Positions 8,666-16,972 of a stretch of 51,533 nt of DNA are shown here, one piece after another. The translations under genes were made by a program, and so were the position numbers. The DNA is from Acidimicrobiales bacterium (GTDB lineage Bacteria > Actinomycetota > Acidimicrobiia > Acidimicrobiales > Aldehydirespiratoraceae). Positions within the stretch are counted from its first letter, which is position 1. The number at the start of each line of letters is the position of its first letter. The stretch is taken from contig JAJCXY010000115.1 of the NCBI GenBank assembly GCA_029263215.1, positions 1-51,533 of the forward strand. Reading direction: 5' to 3'. The notes below the pieces were generated by a model that worked only from the letters and a program-made list of their open reading frames with translations, had not been told where the DNA came from and made no database searches.

Positions 8666-9754
8666 ATGCCATTGCACCTAAGTCAGGAACTCGAACCCGG
8701 CCTCATCGATGCCTGCGGGGAGACCGATCGCTCCTACACCTGCGAGAAGGTTTACGAGTGGACCGACAACGAATTCCTGGCCACTGCGTCGGAGTGGGTT
8801 CTCGACCGGCCGATCCGCATCCTTTTCATCCTTCTGATCAGCTGGATTGCCTCGAAGCTCCTCCAGCGAGCGGTGGCCCGCTTCGTCAAGACGGTGGCGG
8901 CGACACCCAACGACATCAGGCTCCAGAGTCTCCGCGAGCGGGGCGCCGGAAAGCTCCTGGTTCAGGAGGGTGACTCGGTACGGGCCGAGGCGCGAGCCGA
9001 AACGATCGGACTCGTCCTACGCAGCATCGTGGTGGCGATCGTGTGGAGCATCGCGGGCCTGATGATTCTCGGCCAACTCAACATCGATCTCGCCCCCCTG
9101 ATTGCGGGTGCCGGCATCGGTGGCATCGCTCTCGGGTTCGGTGCCCAGTCGATCGTGAAGGATTTCCTGTCCGGCCTCTTCATGCTCATCGAGGATCAAT
9201 ACGGAGTGGGCGACGTGATCGACGTCGGCGACGCCACCGGCACGGTCGAGAACGTATCGCTGAGATCCACCACGATTCGCGACGTGTTCGGCACCGTGTG
9301 GCACGTCCCCAACGGTGAGATCGCCCGGGTGGGCAACTACAGCCAGCTCTGGTCGCGTGCTCTGATCGACGTCGAGGTCGCCTACGACGTCGATCTGCGT
9401 TTCGCGCAGGGCGTGATCCAGCGTGTCGCCGACGAGTTCTGGAACGACCCGGAGTGGGGCGGCGACGAACTGATGGAGCGTCCCGAGGTCTGGGGTATCC
9501 AAAACCTGGGCGCCTCCGGGATAGCGATTCGTTTGGTGGTGAAGACAGAGCCATCGATGCAATGGTCGGTGGAGCGTGAGCTGCGCCTGAGGGTGAAAGA
9601 GGCGCTCGACGTGGCCGGCATCGAGATCCCGTTCCCCCAGCAGACCGTGTGGGTGCGCAATCAGGGCGATCACCCGATTGGTGAAGCCCCCGATCCGTCC
9701 GAGATCGATGTGCACGACCTCGCCGATGTCACCGACGACGAGGCATCTGACTGA
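8666..9754 (+). CDS. Mechanosensitive ion channel, MscS family
   Basis: A 362-residue membrane channel that opens under membrane tension during hypo-osmotic shock. Hydrophobic helices are seen near residues 50-70, 112-135 and 140-165. The pore-lining TM3 is recognisable (AGAGIGGIALGFGAQSIVKDFLSG), followed by the beta domain (EDQYGVGDVIDVGDATGTVE) and the NGEI motif typical of MscS/YggB. The C terminus carries an acidic tail (DVHDLADVTDDEASD). It is transcribed divergently from the molybdate operon and convergently with the O-methyltransferase gene. Confidence 0.92.
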   Translation: MPLHLSQELEPGLIDACGETDRSYTCEKVYEWTDNEFLATASEWVLDRPIRILFILLISWIASKLLQRAVARFVKTVAATPNDIRLQSLRERGAGKLLVQEGDSVRAEARAETIGLVLRSIVVAIVWSIAGLMILGQLNIDLAPLIAGAGIGGIALGFGAQSIVKDFLSGLFMLIEDQYGVGDVIDVGDATGTVENVSLRSTTIRDVFGTVWHVPNGEIARVGNYSQLWSRALIDVEVAYDVDLRFAQGVIQRVADEFWNDPEWGGDELMERPEVWGIQNLGASGIAIRLVVKTEPSMQWSVERELRLRVKEALDVAGIEIPFPQQTVWVRNQGDHPIGEAPDPSEIDVHDLADVTDDEASD

Positions 9755-9770
9755 GCCGGCCCCGGATTGG

Positions 9771-10427
9771 TCAGCGGCGTCGGATGATGGTCACCCCGTC
9801 GCCGATGCTGAGTTGGGCCACCTCGCTGCGCGGATCGGCCAGCGCATGATCGTTGAACGAACGCAGTGCAGCGGTCGACTCCTCGGTGACCGCCGGATCG
9901 GCCACCGCCCCAGACCAGAGGGTGTTATCGACGAGGATCACGCCACGGTCGGACAAGCGGGGCAGAATCGCCTCGTAGTAGTCGACATATCCGCCCTTGT
10001 CGGCATCGATGAACGCCAGATCGATCCGAGGCTCAGCCGGCAGGGTGGAGAGGGTTTCGATTGCGGGAGCGATCACGAGATCGATGCGGTCAGATACACC
10101 CGCGATCTTCCAGTGGTGGAGAGCGATGGCGGTCCACTCCTCGCTCACGTCGCAACAGAGGAGGCGGCCATCGGCGGGAAGGGCCCGCGCCACCGCGAGC
10201 GCCGAATAGCCGGTGAAAGTGCCCACCTCGACCGCGAAGCGGGGTTGGATCACTGCGGTGAGAATCGACATGAACGCACCCTGATCGCTGCCGATCTGCA
10301 TCCCCGCGGCATCGCCGGTAGCCGCGATCGTGGCTTCGATGAGGGCCACCTGCACGCTGTCGGGTGGTTCTGAATGAGAGGAGACGTAGTCGGCGATCGT
10401 GGCGCCGAGAATGCTGCGGTTGCTCAT
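9771..10427 (-). CDS. Class I SAM-dependent O-methyltransferase (caffeoyl-CoA type)
   Basis: A 218-residue protein of the Methyltransf_3 family, which methylates catechol-like or other hydroxyl groups in a metal-dependent way. Motif I is VEVGTFTGYSALAVA, motif II is around LLCCDVSEEW, and the metal/SAM segment reads IDLAFIDADKGGYVDYY, followed by ILVDNTLWSG. Length is typical. It lies four bases after the stop of the FMN-dependent hydroxyacid oxidase on the same strand, so it is probably cotranscribed. The acceptor is not known. Confidence 0.88.
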   Translation of the reverse strand: MSNRSILGATIADYVSSHSEPPDSVQVALIEATIAATGDAAGMQIGSDQGAFMSILTAVIQPRFAVEVGTFTGYSALAVARALPADGRLLCCDVSEEWTAIALHHWKIAGVSDRIDLVIAPAIETLSTLPAEPRIDLAFIDADKGGYVDYYEAILPRLSDRGVILVDNTLWSGAVADPAVTEESTAALRSFNDHALADPRSEVAQLSIGDGVTIIRRR

Positions 10428-10431
10428 GTGA

Positions 10432-11673
10432 TCATCTCAGGGTGTCTACGAGTTCGGTACTGATCTCGTCGATCGACTCGACGCCACAGAGTGCCATGGT
10501 GCGGCGAGTGCCCTCGTCGATGAAGTCGAGCATCCAGTCGACCCCCTGCTCGCCGGCGGCCGCGAGAGCGTAGAGGTAGGCCCGTCCGGCCATCACCGCA
10601 TCGGCCCCGAGGGCCCTCGCTTTCACCACATCGGAGCCCCGCCGTACACCGCCGTCGACGATGATCTCCAGTCCATCGCCGACGGCCTCGCGGCACTCGG
10701 CGGTCATCTCGATCGGCGACGGGGCATCATCGAGTTGGCGTCCCCCGTGGTTGGACAGGGCGATGGCATCGACTCCGACCTCGGCGGCGATCTTGGAATC
10801 GGCCGCGGTCTGGATGCCCTTCACGATGACCTTGCCGTCCCAGACCGACCTCAGCCAGTCGATCTCCTCCCACGACAGCGAGGAATCGAACTGGCTCGTC
10901 ATGTAGGCCGCGAGGTTTACCGCACTGGAGCCGTCGCCCACCGTGTCGTTGCCGGCGACGTTGGCGAAAACGATCGGGGGGTTGGTGAGGAAGCGGCGGG
11001 TCCAGCCGGGATGGCGGATCCCGTCGAAAATCGTGCCGAGGCCGAGCTTCGGGGGCAACTCCATCCCGCGCCGAACATCGCGCTCTCGGCGACCCAGGAG
11101 GGCCGTGTCGACGGTGAGAACCACCGCCTCGTAGCGCTCGTGGGCGGCACGGTCGATCATCTCCTTCACCATGGCCCGGTCCTTCCAGGCGTAGATCTGG
11201 AACCAGAGTCGACGATTGCCGTCGGCTCCCCACTCGACGCTGTCGGCGGCGGCGGCAACCTCTTCGATTGTGCGCGTACCCATGGTGGACAGGGCGTAGG
11301 GAAGGCCCTTCCGGGCGGCGACACGGGCCACGGCAAGCTCACCTTGCGGGTCGGCGATTCGCGTGAAACCGGTGGGGGCAAGCACGAAGGGCAGGGGGAT
11401 GGAGCGACCGAGCAGCGAGGTCGACGGATCGATCTCACCGATACCGCGCAACACCCGTGGTCGGAAGCTGATGCTCTCGAAGTCGCCCGTATTGCGGCCC
11501 AGCGTGCGCTCGTCTTCGGCCCCACCGTCGATGTAGTCGAACACCCCCGCCGGCAGTCGCTTCTTGGCGATGAGGCGAAGATCTCCGATGTCGGCTGACC
11601 GAGCGAGCCGGCGGCGATCGGCGTTGAACTCGGGCTTGCGAAACCGGGCAACCGATCTGAGTGAGGAGAGCAT
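10432..11673 (-). CDS. FMN-dependent alpha-hydroxyacid oxidase/dehydrogenase
   Basis: A 413-residue member of the (S)-2-hydroxyacid oxidase family (lactate dehydrogenase LldD, glycolate and mandelate oxidases), which oxidises 2-hydroxyacids to 2-oxoacids with FMN. Visible landmarks are FDYIDGGAEDE near the N terminus, the substrate/FMN region FQIYAWKD, the catalytic SNHGGRQLD (His as base, Arg binding the carboxylate), and IIVDGGVRRGSDVVKA with DAVMAGRAYLY for the FMN phosphate. The start has an AAGGA ribosome site six bases upstream. It sits between a nitroreductase and an O-methyltransferase in one direction, suggesting an operon acting on a small hydroxylated substrate. Mycofactocin-linked family members are an alternative sub-group. 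Confidence 0.88.
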   Translation of the reverse strand: MLSSLRSVARFRKPEFNADRRRLARSADIGDLRLIAKKRLPAGVFDYIDGGAEDERTLGRNTGDFESISFRPRVLRGIGEIDPSTSLLGRSIPLPFVLAPTGFTRIADPQGELAVARVAARKGLPYALSTMGTRTIEEVAAAADSVEWGADGNRRLWFQIYAWKDRAMVKEMIDRAAHERYEAVVLTVDTALLGRRERDVRRGMELPPKLGLGTIFDGIRHPGWTRRFLTNPPIVFANVAGNDTVGDGSSAVNLAAYMTSQFDSSLSWEEIDWLRSVWDGKVIVKGIQTAADSKIAAEVGVDAIALSNHGGRQLDDAPSPIEMTAECREAVGDGLEIIVDGGVRRGSDVVKARALGADAVMAGRAYLYALAAAGEQGVDWMLDFIDEGTRRTMALCGVESIDEISTELVDTLR

Positions 11674-11707
11674 GTTGATCCTTGAGGGCTAGCAGCGGTT
11701 GTCTTGA

Positions 11708-12418
11708 TCAGGTGGGCGGTGTGCCGGTGTGGAGGGTGCCCGGAGGATCGACCGCCCACTCGGCAACGTCGCCCCACACCCCGTCGTACACGAAACGATC
11801 GAGGGGGCGGCGCCGAACCGGGCCGTGGGATCCCTTGGGCCTGCCGAGGGTGACCGTGGCGGCGACCAGAACGTCGTCGGGGATCTCCAGCAGATCGCGG
11901 AGTTCGTCCTCCACCAGGCGATGCCACATCGTGGTGACGCCGCCGTAGCCGAGGGCGCGTGCCGCCAGCAGGAGGTTCTGCATGGCCGGATAGACCGAGG
12001 CGCCTTCGGTGGGGGTGGGCGGGCGGTGGCGGATCAGACAAGGGAAGATCAGGGCGGGGACATCGTCGATCGAATCGACGTACTCCTCCATCGACCGGGC
12101 CATCCTTGCCTTGGGTGACGAGTCGTCGTCTCCGGTGCCGTCGTCGTAGCGGTCGTTGGCGCGCTTGTCGGCCCACATCGATCTCGCGGCACCCGCGATC
12201 AGCTTCTTGGCCTTGAATGCAACCGGCCCGTCGGTGAGCACGAAGAAACGGAAGTTCTGGCGGTTCGAGCCGGTCGGTGCCCGCGTGGCGGCGAAGCACA
12301 GGTCTCTCAGTACCGATGAGGGCACCGGGTCGTCGGTGTAACGCCGGATCGACCTGGTGGTGGCAATGCCTTCCAGCAAGCTGATCTTCTCCGCTGCGTC
12401 TGAAGGGATCGTTGCCAT
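11708..12418 (-). CDS. Nitroreductase family FMN oxidoreductase
   Basis: A 236-residue nitroreductase-fold flavoprotein, which should reduce nitro, quinone or enone groups using NAD(P)H. The FMN phosphate motif is TTRSIRRYTDDPV near the N terminus, followed by AATRAPTGSNRQNFRF; the C-terminal part shows ALGYGGVTTMWHR and VTLGRPKG. The ATG at 12418 is preferred over a GTG nine bases upstream. It leads a probable three-gene operon with the hydroxyacid oxidase and O-methyltransferase, and is divergent from another flavin-fold protein. Substrate unknown. Confidence 0.85.
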   Translation of the reverse strand: MATIPSDAAEKISLLEGIATTRSIRRYTDDPVPSSVLRDLCFAATRAPTGSNRQNFRFFVLTDGPVAFKAKKLIAGAARSMWADKRANDRYDDGTGDDDSSPKARMARSMEEYVDSIDDVPALIFPCLIRHRPPTPTEGASVYPAMQNLLLAARALGYGGVTTMWHRLVEDELRDLLEIPDDVLVAATVTLGRPKGSHGPVRRRPLDRFVYDGVWGDVAEWAVDPPGTLHTGTPPT

Positions 12419-12529
12419 GCAGCGCACTCTAGAACCTCGTTTGATCGCGGAGGAATGTCGACTGGACTGGCGAGGCGCCCCTGGGCTGGGCTAGGACCGA
12501 TATCGAGCATCGGCCCGAGAGGATCAGTG

Positions 12530-12964
12530 ATGTCCACGGCGTTACCGCCCCCAACCGACGGTGCCGGCCTCATAACCCTCGACCGCGACGAGTGCATCCG
12601 GCTGCTCTTGAGCACCCCGATCGGGCGCATGGCATTCAGAGACGTCACCGATGAGGGGAGAATCACCGTCCTGCCCGTCGCTTTCGACTGGGTCGACGAG
12701 GGAATCGTCTTTCGTACCCTCGACGGAGCGAAGCTGGCCGCCGCCGTCGGTCACGAACCGGTGGCCTTCGAGATCGACAGCTGGGACGAGGCGAGGCGCA
12801 CCGGTTGGAGCGTTCTCGTTCATGGTGTGGCCCACGCCGTCACCGAGTGGGCCGAAGTAGAACAACTCGAACGCGCCGGGGTCATGGCGTGGGCAAAGGA
12901 ACGCTGGCGGGATCGGTGGATCCGCATAGAACCCCATGAGGTGACCGGCCGCAGACTCGCCTGA
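12530..12964 (+). CDS. Pyridoxamine 5'-phosphate oxidase-fold (PPOX) flavin protein
   Basis: A 144-residue split-barrel protein. Family features are the opening LDRDECIRLLLSTPIGRMAF, then ITVLPVAFDWVDEGIVFRT and VAFEIDSWDEARRTGWSVLVHGVA. Such small actinobacterial PPOX proteins usually bind FMN or F420 and reduce or sense small molecules. I set the start at ATG 12530, which has GAGAGG about seven bases upstream; an earlier ATG at 12455 has its purine-rich box abutting the start and adds a non-family leader. The stop is followed by a 94-base gap holding a repeat TATCCG-N4-TATCCG (12969-12984) and a small hairpin (13022-13034). Confidence 0.82.
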   Translation: MSTALPPPTDGAGLITLDRDECIRLLLSTPIGRMAFRDVTDEGRITVLPVAFDWVDEGIVFRTLDGAKLAAAVGHEPVAFEIDSWDEARRTGWSVLVHGVAHAVTEWAEVEQLERAGVMAWAKERWRDRWIRIEPHEVTGRRLA

Positions 12965-13058
12965 GCTTTATCCGAAAGTATCCGCGATTGCTGCCGATGG
13001 TTTTTCGGGCCACTCGACCCCGCCTGGTTCAGGCTTGACTCACTACTCTCGGATCCAC

Positions 13059-14291
13059 ATGACCGCTTTCCCCTGTCGCTTTTGCGAGACCCCCCTAACC
13101 GATCGTGTTGTCGATCTCGGAATGCACCCTCTTTGTGAGAGCTTCCTGCCCGAGGATCAACTTGACCAGATGGAGCCGTTCTATCCCCTCAACGTGTGGG
13201 TCTGCCCATCGTGTTTCCTGGTGCAGCTCAACGAGTACGTCGAACCCGAAGACATCTTCACCGAGTACGCCTACTTCTCGTCGTTCTCCACGTCCTGGCT
13301 CCAGCATGCCGAGGACTATGTGGCGAAGATGGCCGATCGCCTCGGCCTCGGAAGCGACTCGATGGTGGTGGAGCTCGCCAGCAACGACGGCTACCTCCTC
13401 CAGTATTTTGTCGAGCGCGACATCCCATGCCTCGGCATCGAACCGGCAGCCAATGTGGCCAAGGACGCAGTCAAGAGGGGCGTACCCACCGATGTGTCGT
13501 TCTTCGGTGAACAGAAGGGTCGCTCGCTCGCGGAGCAGGGCACCATGGCAGACCTCGTGCTCGGCAACAATGTTCTCGCCCAGGTACCCGACCTCAACGA
13601 TTTTGTGGCCGGCATGCCCCTGATCCTGAAGCCGGGGGGAACAGTGACGATCGAGTTCCCTCACCTCATGAAGCTGCTCGATGAAAACCAGTTCGACACG
13701 ATCTACCACGAGCACTATTGCTACTTCTCGCTGGTCAGCGTCGAGGCGATCTTCGCCCGCCACGGGATGACGATTTTCGATGTCGACGAGATCTGGACCC
13801 ACGGTGGCTCCCTGCGTATCTACGCCCGCCACACCGCCGACGACTCCCGGCCGGTGGCCGATGCTGTTCTCGAGCTGAGAGCGCGCGAGGAAGCGGCGGG
13901 GTATCGAGATGTCGCCACCTACGCGGCCTTCGAGGAAAGGGTTCGTGAGACCAAGCGGTCCTTGCTCGAGATGCTGAGCGAACTGAAGCGTGAGGGGAAA
14001 ACCATCGTGGGTTACGGGGCGCCGGGCAAGGGCAACACCCTGCTCAACTACTGCGGGGTGCGAACCGACTTCCTCGACTTCACCGTCGACCGCAATCCGT
14101 ACAAGCACGGTCGGTATCTTCCCGGCACCCATATCCCGATCTTTCCACCCGAGAAGATCGATGAGGTCAAGCCCGATTACATCCTCATCCTCCCGTGGAA
14201 CTTCAAGGACGAGATCCTCGAGCAGATGAAGCACGCCCGTGAATGGGGCGCCCAGTTCATCGTGCCGATCCCGGTGGCGACGGTGGTCTGA
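13059..14291 (+). CDS. Zinc-binding class I SAM-dependent methyltransferase (NDP-sugar C-methyltransferase type)
   Basis: A 410-residue three-domain methyltransferase of the type that C-methylates nucleotide-linked deoxysugars (TylC3/NovU-like). The N terminus has a four-cysteine zinc site (CRFC...CPSC), followed by the SAM domain (VVELASNDGYLLQYF and VLGNNVLAQVPDLNDF) and a C-terminal domain with VGYGAPGKGNTLLNYC and ILPWNFKDEI. I chose ATG 13059 because the zinc motif then begins a few residues in; a TTG upstream at 13035 is less likely. It opens a plus-strand cassette with a PIG-L deacetylase, an epimerase and a sulfotransferase, so it probably modifies a surface or secreted glycan sugar. 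Confidence 0.88.
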   Translation: MTAFPCRFCETPLTDRVVDLGMHPLCESFLPEDQLDQMEPFYPLNVWVCPSCFLVQLNEYVEPEDIFTEYAYFSSFSTSWLQHAEDYVAKMADRLGLGSDSMVVELASNDGYLLQYFVERDIPCLGIEPAANVAKDAVKRGVPTDVSFFGEQKGRSLAEQGTMADLVLGNNVLAQVPDLNDFVAGMPLILKPGGTVTIEFPHLMKLLDENQFDTIYHEHYCYFSLVSVEAIFARHGMTIFDVDEIWTHGGSLRIYARHTADDSRPVADAVLELRAREEAAGYRDVATYAAFEERVRETKRSLLEMLSELKREGKTIVGYGAPGKGNTLLNYCGVRTDFLDFTVDRNPYKHGRYLPGTHIPIFPPEKIDEVKPDYILILPWNFKDEILEQMKHAREWGAQFIVPIPVATVV

Positions 14292-14294
14292 ACC

Positions 14295-14945
14295 ATGCTC
14301 CCCCTTGCGCTCGGCGATGGGTCGAGTCCCCTAGACATTGTGTGCCTCGGTGCTCACAGCGACGACATCGAGATCGGTGCCGGCGGCACCCTGCTGCGCC
14401 TGATGGCGGAGCGGCCGGGAAGCAGTGTTCATTGGGTGGTGCTGTCGGCCACGTCGCAACGAGAGGCGGAGGCACGAGCGAGTGCGGCGGCCTTTCTCGC
14501 CGACGCAGCCGAGGTCGATGTGAGGGTGGCCGACTTTCGTGAGAACTTCTTCCCCTACATCGCTGCCGATGTGAAGGAGTACATCTCCGCTCTCGGCCGC
14601 GAGATCGACCCCGATGTCGTGTTCGCCCACCGCAGGGCCGATGAGCACCAGGATCACCGCACGGTCGGTGAGTTGGTGTGGAACACCTGGCGCAATCACA
14701 CGATTCTCGAATATGAGATCCCGAAGTACGAAGGTGATCTCGGTCGGCCCAACCTCTTCGTGCCTCTCGACGAGTCCATCGCCGAACGCAAGGTGGCCTT
14801 GTTGGAGCAACACTTCGCCTCCCAGGCCGACAAGCCATGGTTCCGCGCCGGCACTTTCCGCGGTCTGATGGCGGTGCGCGCGGTGGAGTGCAACGCCGTG
14901 TCGGGATTTGCAGAGGCGTTCCATTGTCGAAAGATCACGATCTGA
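14295..14945 (+). CDS. PIG-L/LmbE family deacetylase
   Basis: A 216-residue zinc-dependent de-N-acetylase-like protein. The metal-binding signature is AHSDDIEIGAGG near residue 20 (in place of the common AHPDD) and the second site is DEHQDHRTVGEL. The family removes acetyl groups from N-acetylglucosamine-containing sugars or lipids. It starts four bases after the methyltransferase stop, so the two are almost certainly cotranscribed and translationally linked. Its acceptor is most likely an amino-sugar intermediate of the same cassette, but this is inference. Confidence 0.88.
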   Translation: MLPLALGDGSSPLDIVCLGAHSDDIEIGAGGTLLRLMAERPGSSVHWVVLSATSQREAEARASAAAFLADAAEVDVRVADFRENFFPYIAADVKEYISALGREIDPDVVFAHRRADEHQDHRTVGELVWNTWRNHTILEYEIPKYEGDLGRPNLFVPLDESIAERKVALLEQHFASQADKPWFRAGTFRGLMAVRAVECNAVSGFAEAFHCRKITI

Positions 14946-15011
14946 GCCAGTCGTCCGATTGGGTGGAGTTGTCGTGTTGGTGGTCGAGAAGCGAAGACGA
15001 GGAGAGTTGTC

Positions 15012-16034
15012 GTGCGAGTTCTGTTGACGGGAAACCGTGGCTATATCGGAGTGGAGATGGTGCCTGCCTTGCGGGCGGCCGGCCACGAGGTGGTCGGGAT
15101 GGACATCGGACTTTTCGAAGCCTGCGACTTCAGCTCAGCACCAGACCCGATCGAGACACTGCCCGTCGATCTACGAGACGTGACCGCCGGCGATCTGGAG
15201 GGGTTCGACGCCGTGGCTCACTTCGGTGCGCTCTCCAATGATCCTCTCGGCGACATCAACGCCGACCTCACCTACGACATCAACCTCCATGCCTCGGTGC
15301 GCCTGGCCGAGGCCGCGAAGGCGGCGGGCGTGGAACGGTTCGTGTTTGCCTCGTCGTGCTCGCTCTACGGGGCCGGCGGCGACGACTATCTCGACGAAAC
15401 GGCCGACTTCTTCCCCCAGACCCCCTACGGCGAATCGAAGGTGAGGGTGGAGCAGGAACTCTCGAAGCTGGCCGACGACTCGTTCTCGCCGTGCTACCTC
15501 CGCAACGCGACCGCCTACGGCGTGTCGCGACGCCTGAGAGCCGACATCGTGGTGAACAGTCTCGTGGGTCATGCCGTCACCACGGGCAAGGTGCTTTTGA
15601 TGAGCGACGGTTCGCCGTGGCGGCCGCTCGTTCACATCGGCGACATCATCGGCGCCACCGTGGCGTGCCTGGCCGCACCCCGTGACGCCATGCACAACGA
15701 GGCATTCAACGTGGGCCGTAACGGTGAGAACTACCAGATCAGAACGGTGGCGGAGATGGTGCGCGACACGGTGCCCGACTGCGAGCTCGCGTTCGCCGAC
15801 GGCGCCTCGTCTGACACCCGCGACTACAAGGTCGATTTCACCAAGATCGAGACCAAGCTGCCGGGCTTCGAGAGCCAATGGACTCTCCAGCAGGGCATCG
15901 AGGAGCTCTACCGCGCCTACACCGGTGCCGGTTTGAACGAGGCCGACTGGACCGGTCCGCGCTACTACCGCCTGCCCACCGTGATGGGCCTGGTCGACAC
16001 CGGTGTGCTCGACAAGGACCTCCGCCGAGTCTGA
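15012..16034 (+). CDS. NAD-dependent epimerase/dehydratase (extended SDR)
   Basis: A 340-residue nucleotide-sugar epimerase or dehydratase. The N-terminal NAD motif is TGNRGYIG, the serine site is SSCSLYG, and the catalytic YxxxK is YGESK. RPLVHIGDI and AFNVGRNGENY are typical of the sugar-binding half. The GTG start at 15012 has GGAGAG seven bases upstream. It follows the C-methyltransferase and the deacetylase in the same direction, so it presumably supplies or edits the NDP-sugar they use. The exact stereochemical reaction cannot be told. Confidence 0.88.
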   Translation: MRVLLTGNRGYIGVEMVPALRAAGHEVVGMDIGLFEACDFSSAPDPIETLPVDLRDVTAGDLEGFDAVAHFGALSNDPLGDINADLTYDINLHASVRLAEAAKAAGVERFVFASSCSLYGAGGDDYLDETADFFPQTPYGESKVRVEQELSKLADDSFSPCYLRNATAYGVSRRLRADIVVNSLVGHAVTTGKVLLMSDGSPWRPLVHIGDIIGATVACLAAPRDAMHNEAFNVGRNGENYQIRTVAEMVRDTVPDCELAFADGASSDTRDYKVDFTKIETKLPGFESQWTLQQGIEELYRAYTGAGLNEADWTGPRYYRLPTVMGLVDTGVLDKDLRRV

Positions 16035-16094
16035 GCTGGAGGTCCGCTCGGGCAGATGACTCATCGGCAACAACAAGTTGCCGACAGATGCATC

Positions 16095-16946
16095 ATGTCA
16101 AATTCGATCCTCAGTGAGGTCCGGAGCGAACCCCGACTTGTGGGCCGTTACGCCCGAAGCGCTTGGCAGAGTCGGGTGCTGGGTCCGGCAACGGCGGCTC
16201 GCCGTCCCGGTGCCGTTGCGATCTTTCACGCGGGTCGGTGCGGAAGTACGGTCCTCACCGACCAGATGGAGCAGCATTCTGCCGTCTACAGCGACGGAGA
16301 GACCTACGTTCGGGTCATCGAGGCTGCCAGAGCCGATGGGATCCATCCCGACGAGACCGGAATCGATCCTGTCCGATATGTGGCCGAGCGTCTTCGCCGT
16401 TCTGGCCGGCATTGGTTCATGTACGACCTCAAGTTCGACCACGTCACCCGGCTCGGCATGAGTCTGGCCGAGTACGTCGAACGGATAGCCGCAGTGGGGG
16501 TCGACCACTGGGTGGTTCTTCGTCGCCGCAACCTGTTGCGCAAGCTTGTGTCGGGTCTGATGGCGGGAGAGCGGGGGGCCTACCACTCCACCGACCCTGC
16601 GGCGGTCGAGCGTTTGCAGATCCATATCGACGTCGACGCGGTGTGGATGGATGGTCGGTTGGACTCCATCACCGGACACTTCCACCGGGTGAACGCGCTC
16701 TACGACGAGTTCGCGGTCTTGACGAAGGGCCGCGATGTGCTCAGCCTCGGGTACGAAGCCGATATTTCCGAGAATCCAGGAGTCGCTTACGACAAGACCC
16801 TCGCGTTTCTCGGGCTCGAGTCGACGCCGGCGGAGGTGAGGCTGCAACGGTTGAACCCCTTCGCGCTGGGCGATGTGATCGACAACTTCGGCGAGGTGGA
16901 GGCGGCGTTGAACGGAACCGAGCACGCCTGGATGATCAACGCCTAG
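16095..16946 (+). CDS. Sulfotransferase family protein
   Basis: A protein of about 283 residues with the 5'-phosphosulfate-binding loop of PAPS-dependent sulfotransferases (AIFHAGRCGSTVL, equivalent to the RSGST loop) and a 3'-phosphate site around VVLRRRNLLRKLVSGL. It probably transfers sulfate to a sugar or lipid hydroxyl. It closes the cassette with C-methyltransferase, deacetylase and epimerase, which suggests a sulfated, C-methylated surface glycan. Two ATGs are possible, at 16056 and 16095; I prefer 16095 because the intervening 13 codons have low GC at third positions, unlike the rest of the gene. Neither start has a good ribosome site. Confidence 0.75.
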   Translation: MSNSILSEVRSEPRLVGRYARSAWQSRVLGPATAARRPGAVAIFHAGRCGSTVLTDQMEQHSAVYSDGETYVRVIEAARADGIHPDETGIDPVRYVAERLRRSGRHWFMYDLKFDHVTRLGMSLAEYVERIAAVGVDHWVVLRRRNLLRKLVSGLMAGERGAYHSTDPAAVERLQIHIDVDAVWMDGRLDSITGHFHRVNALYDEFAVLTKGRDVLSLGYEADISENPGVAYDKTLAFLGLESTPAEVRLQRLNPFALGDVIDNFGEVEAALNGTEHAWMINA

Positions 16947-16972
16947 CTCGGGGTGATTGGTGAGGAAACGCC

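Noticed and set aside
12455-12529. Upstream ATG (12455) as start of the PPOX-fold gene
   Set aside because: The purine-rich box abuts the ATG with no spacer, and the added 25 residues are unlike the family; ATG 12530 has a proper ribosome site.
12969-13034. Direct repeat TATCCG-N4-TATCCG and the hairpin GCCTG-GTT-CAGGC
   Set aside because: Too short to call a binding site or terminator with confidence; noted under the PPOX gene only.
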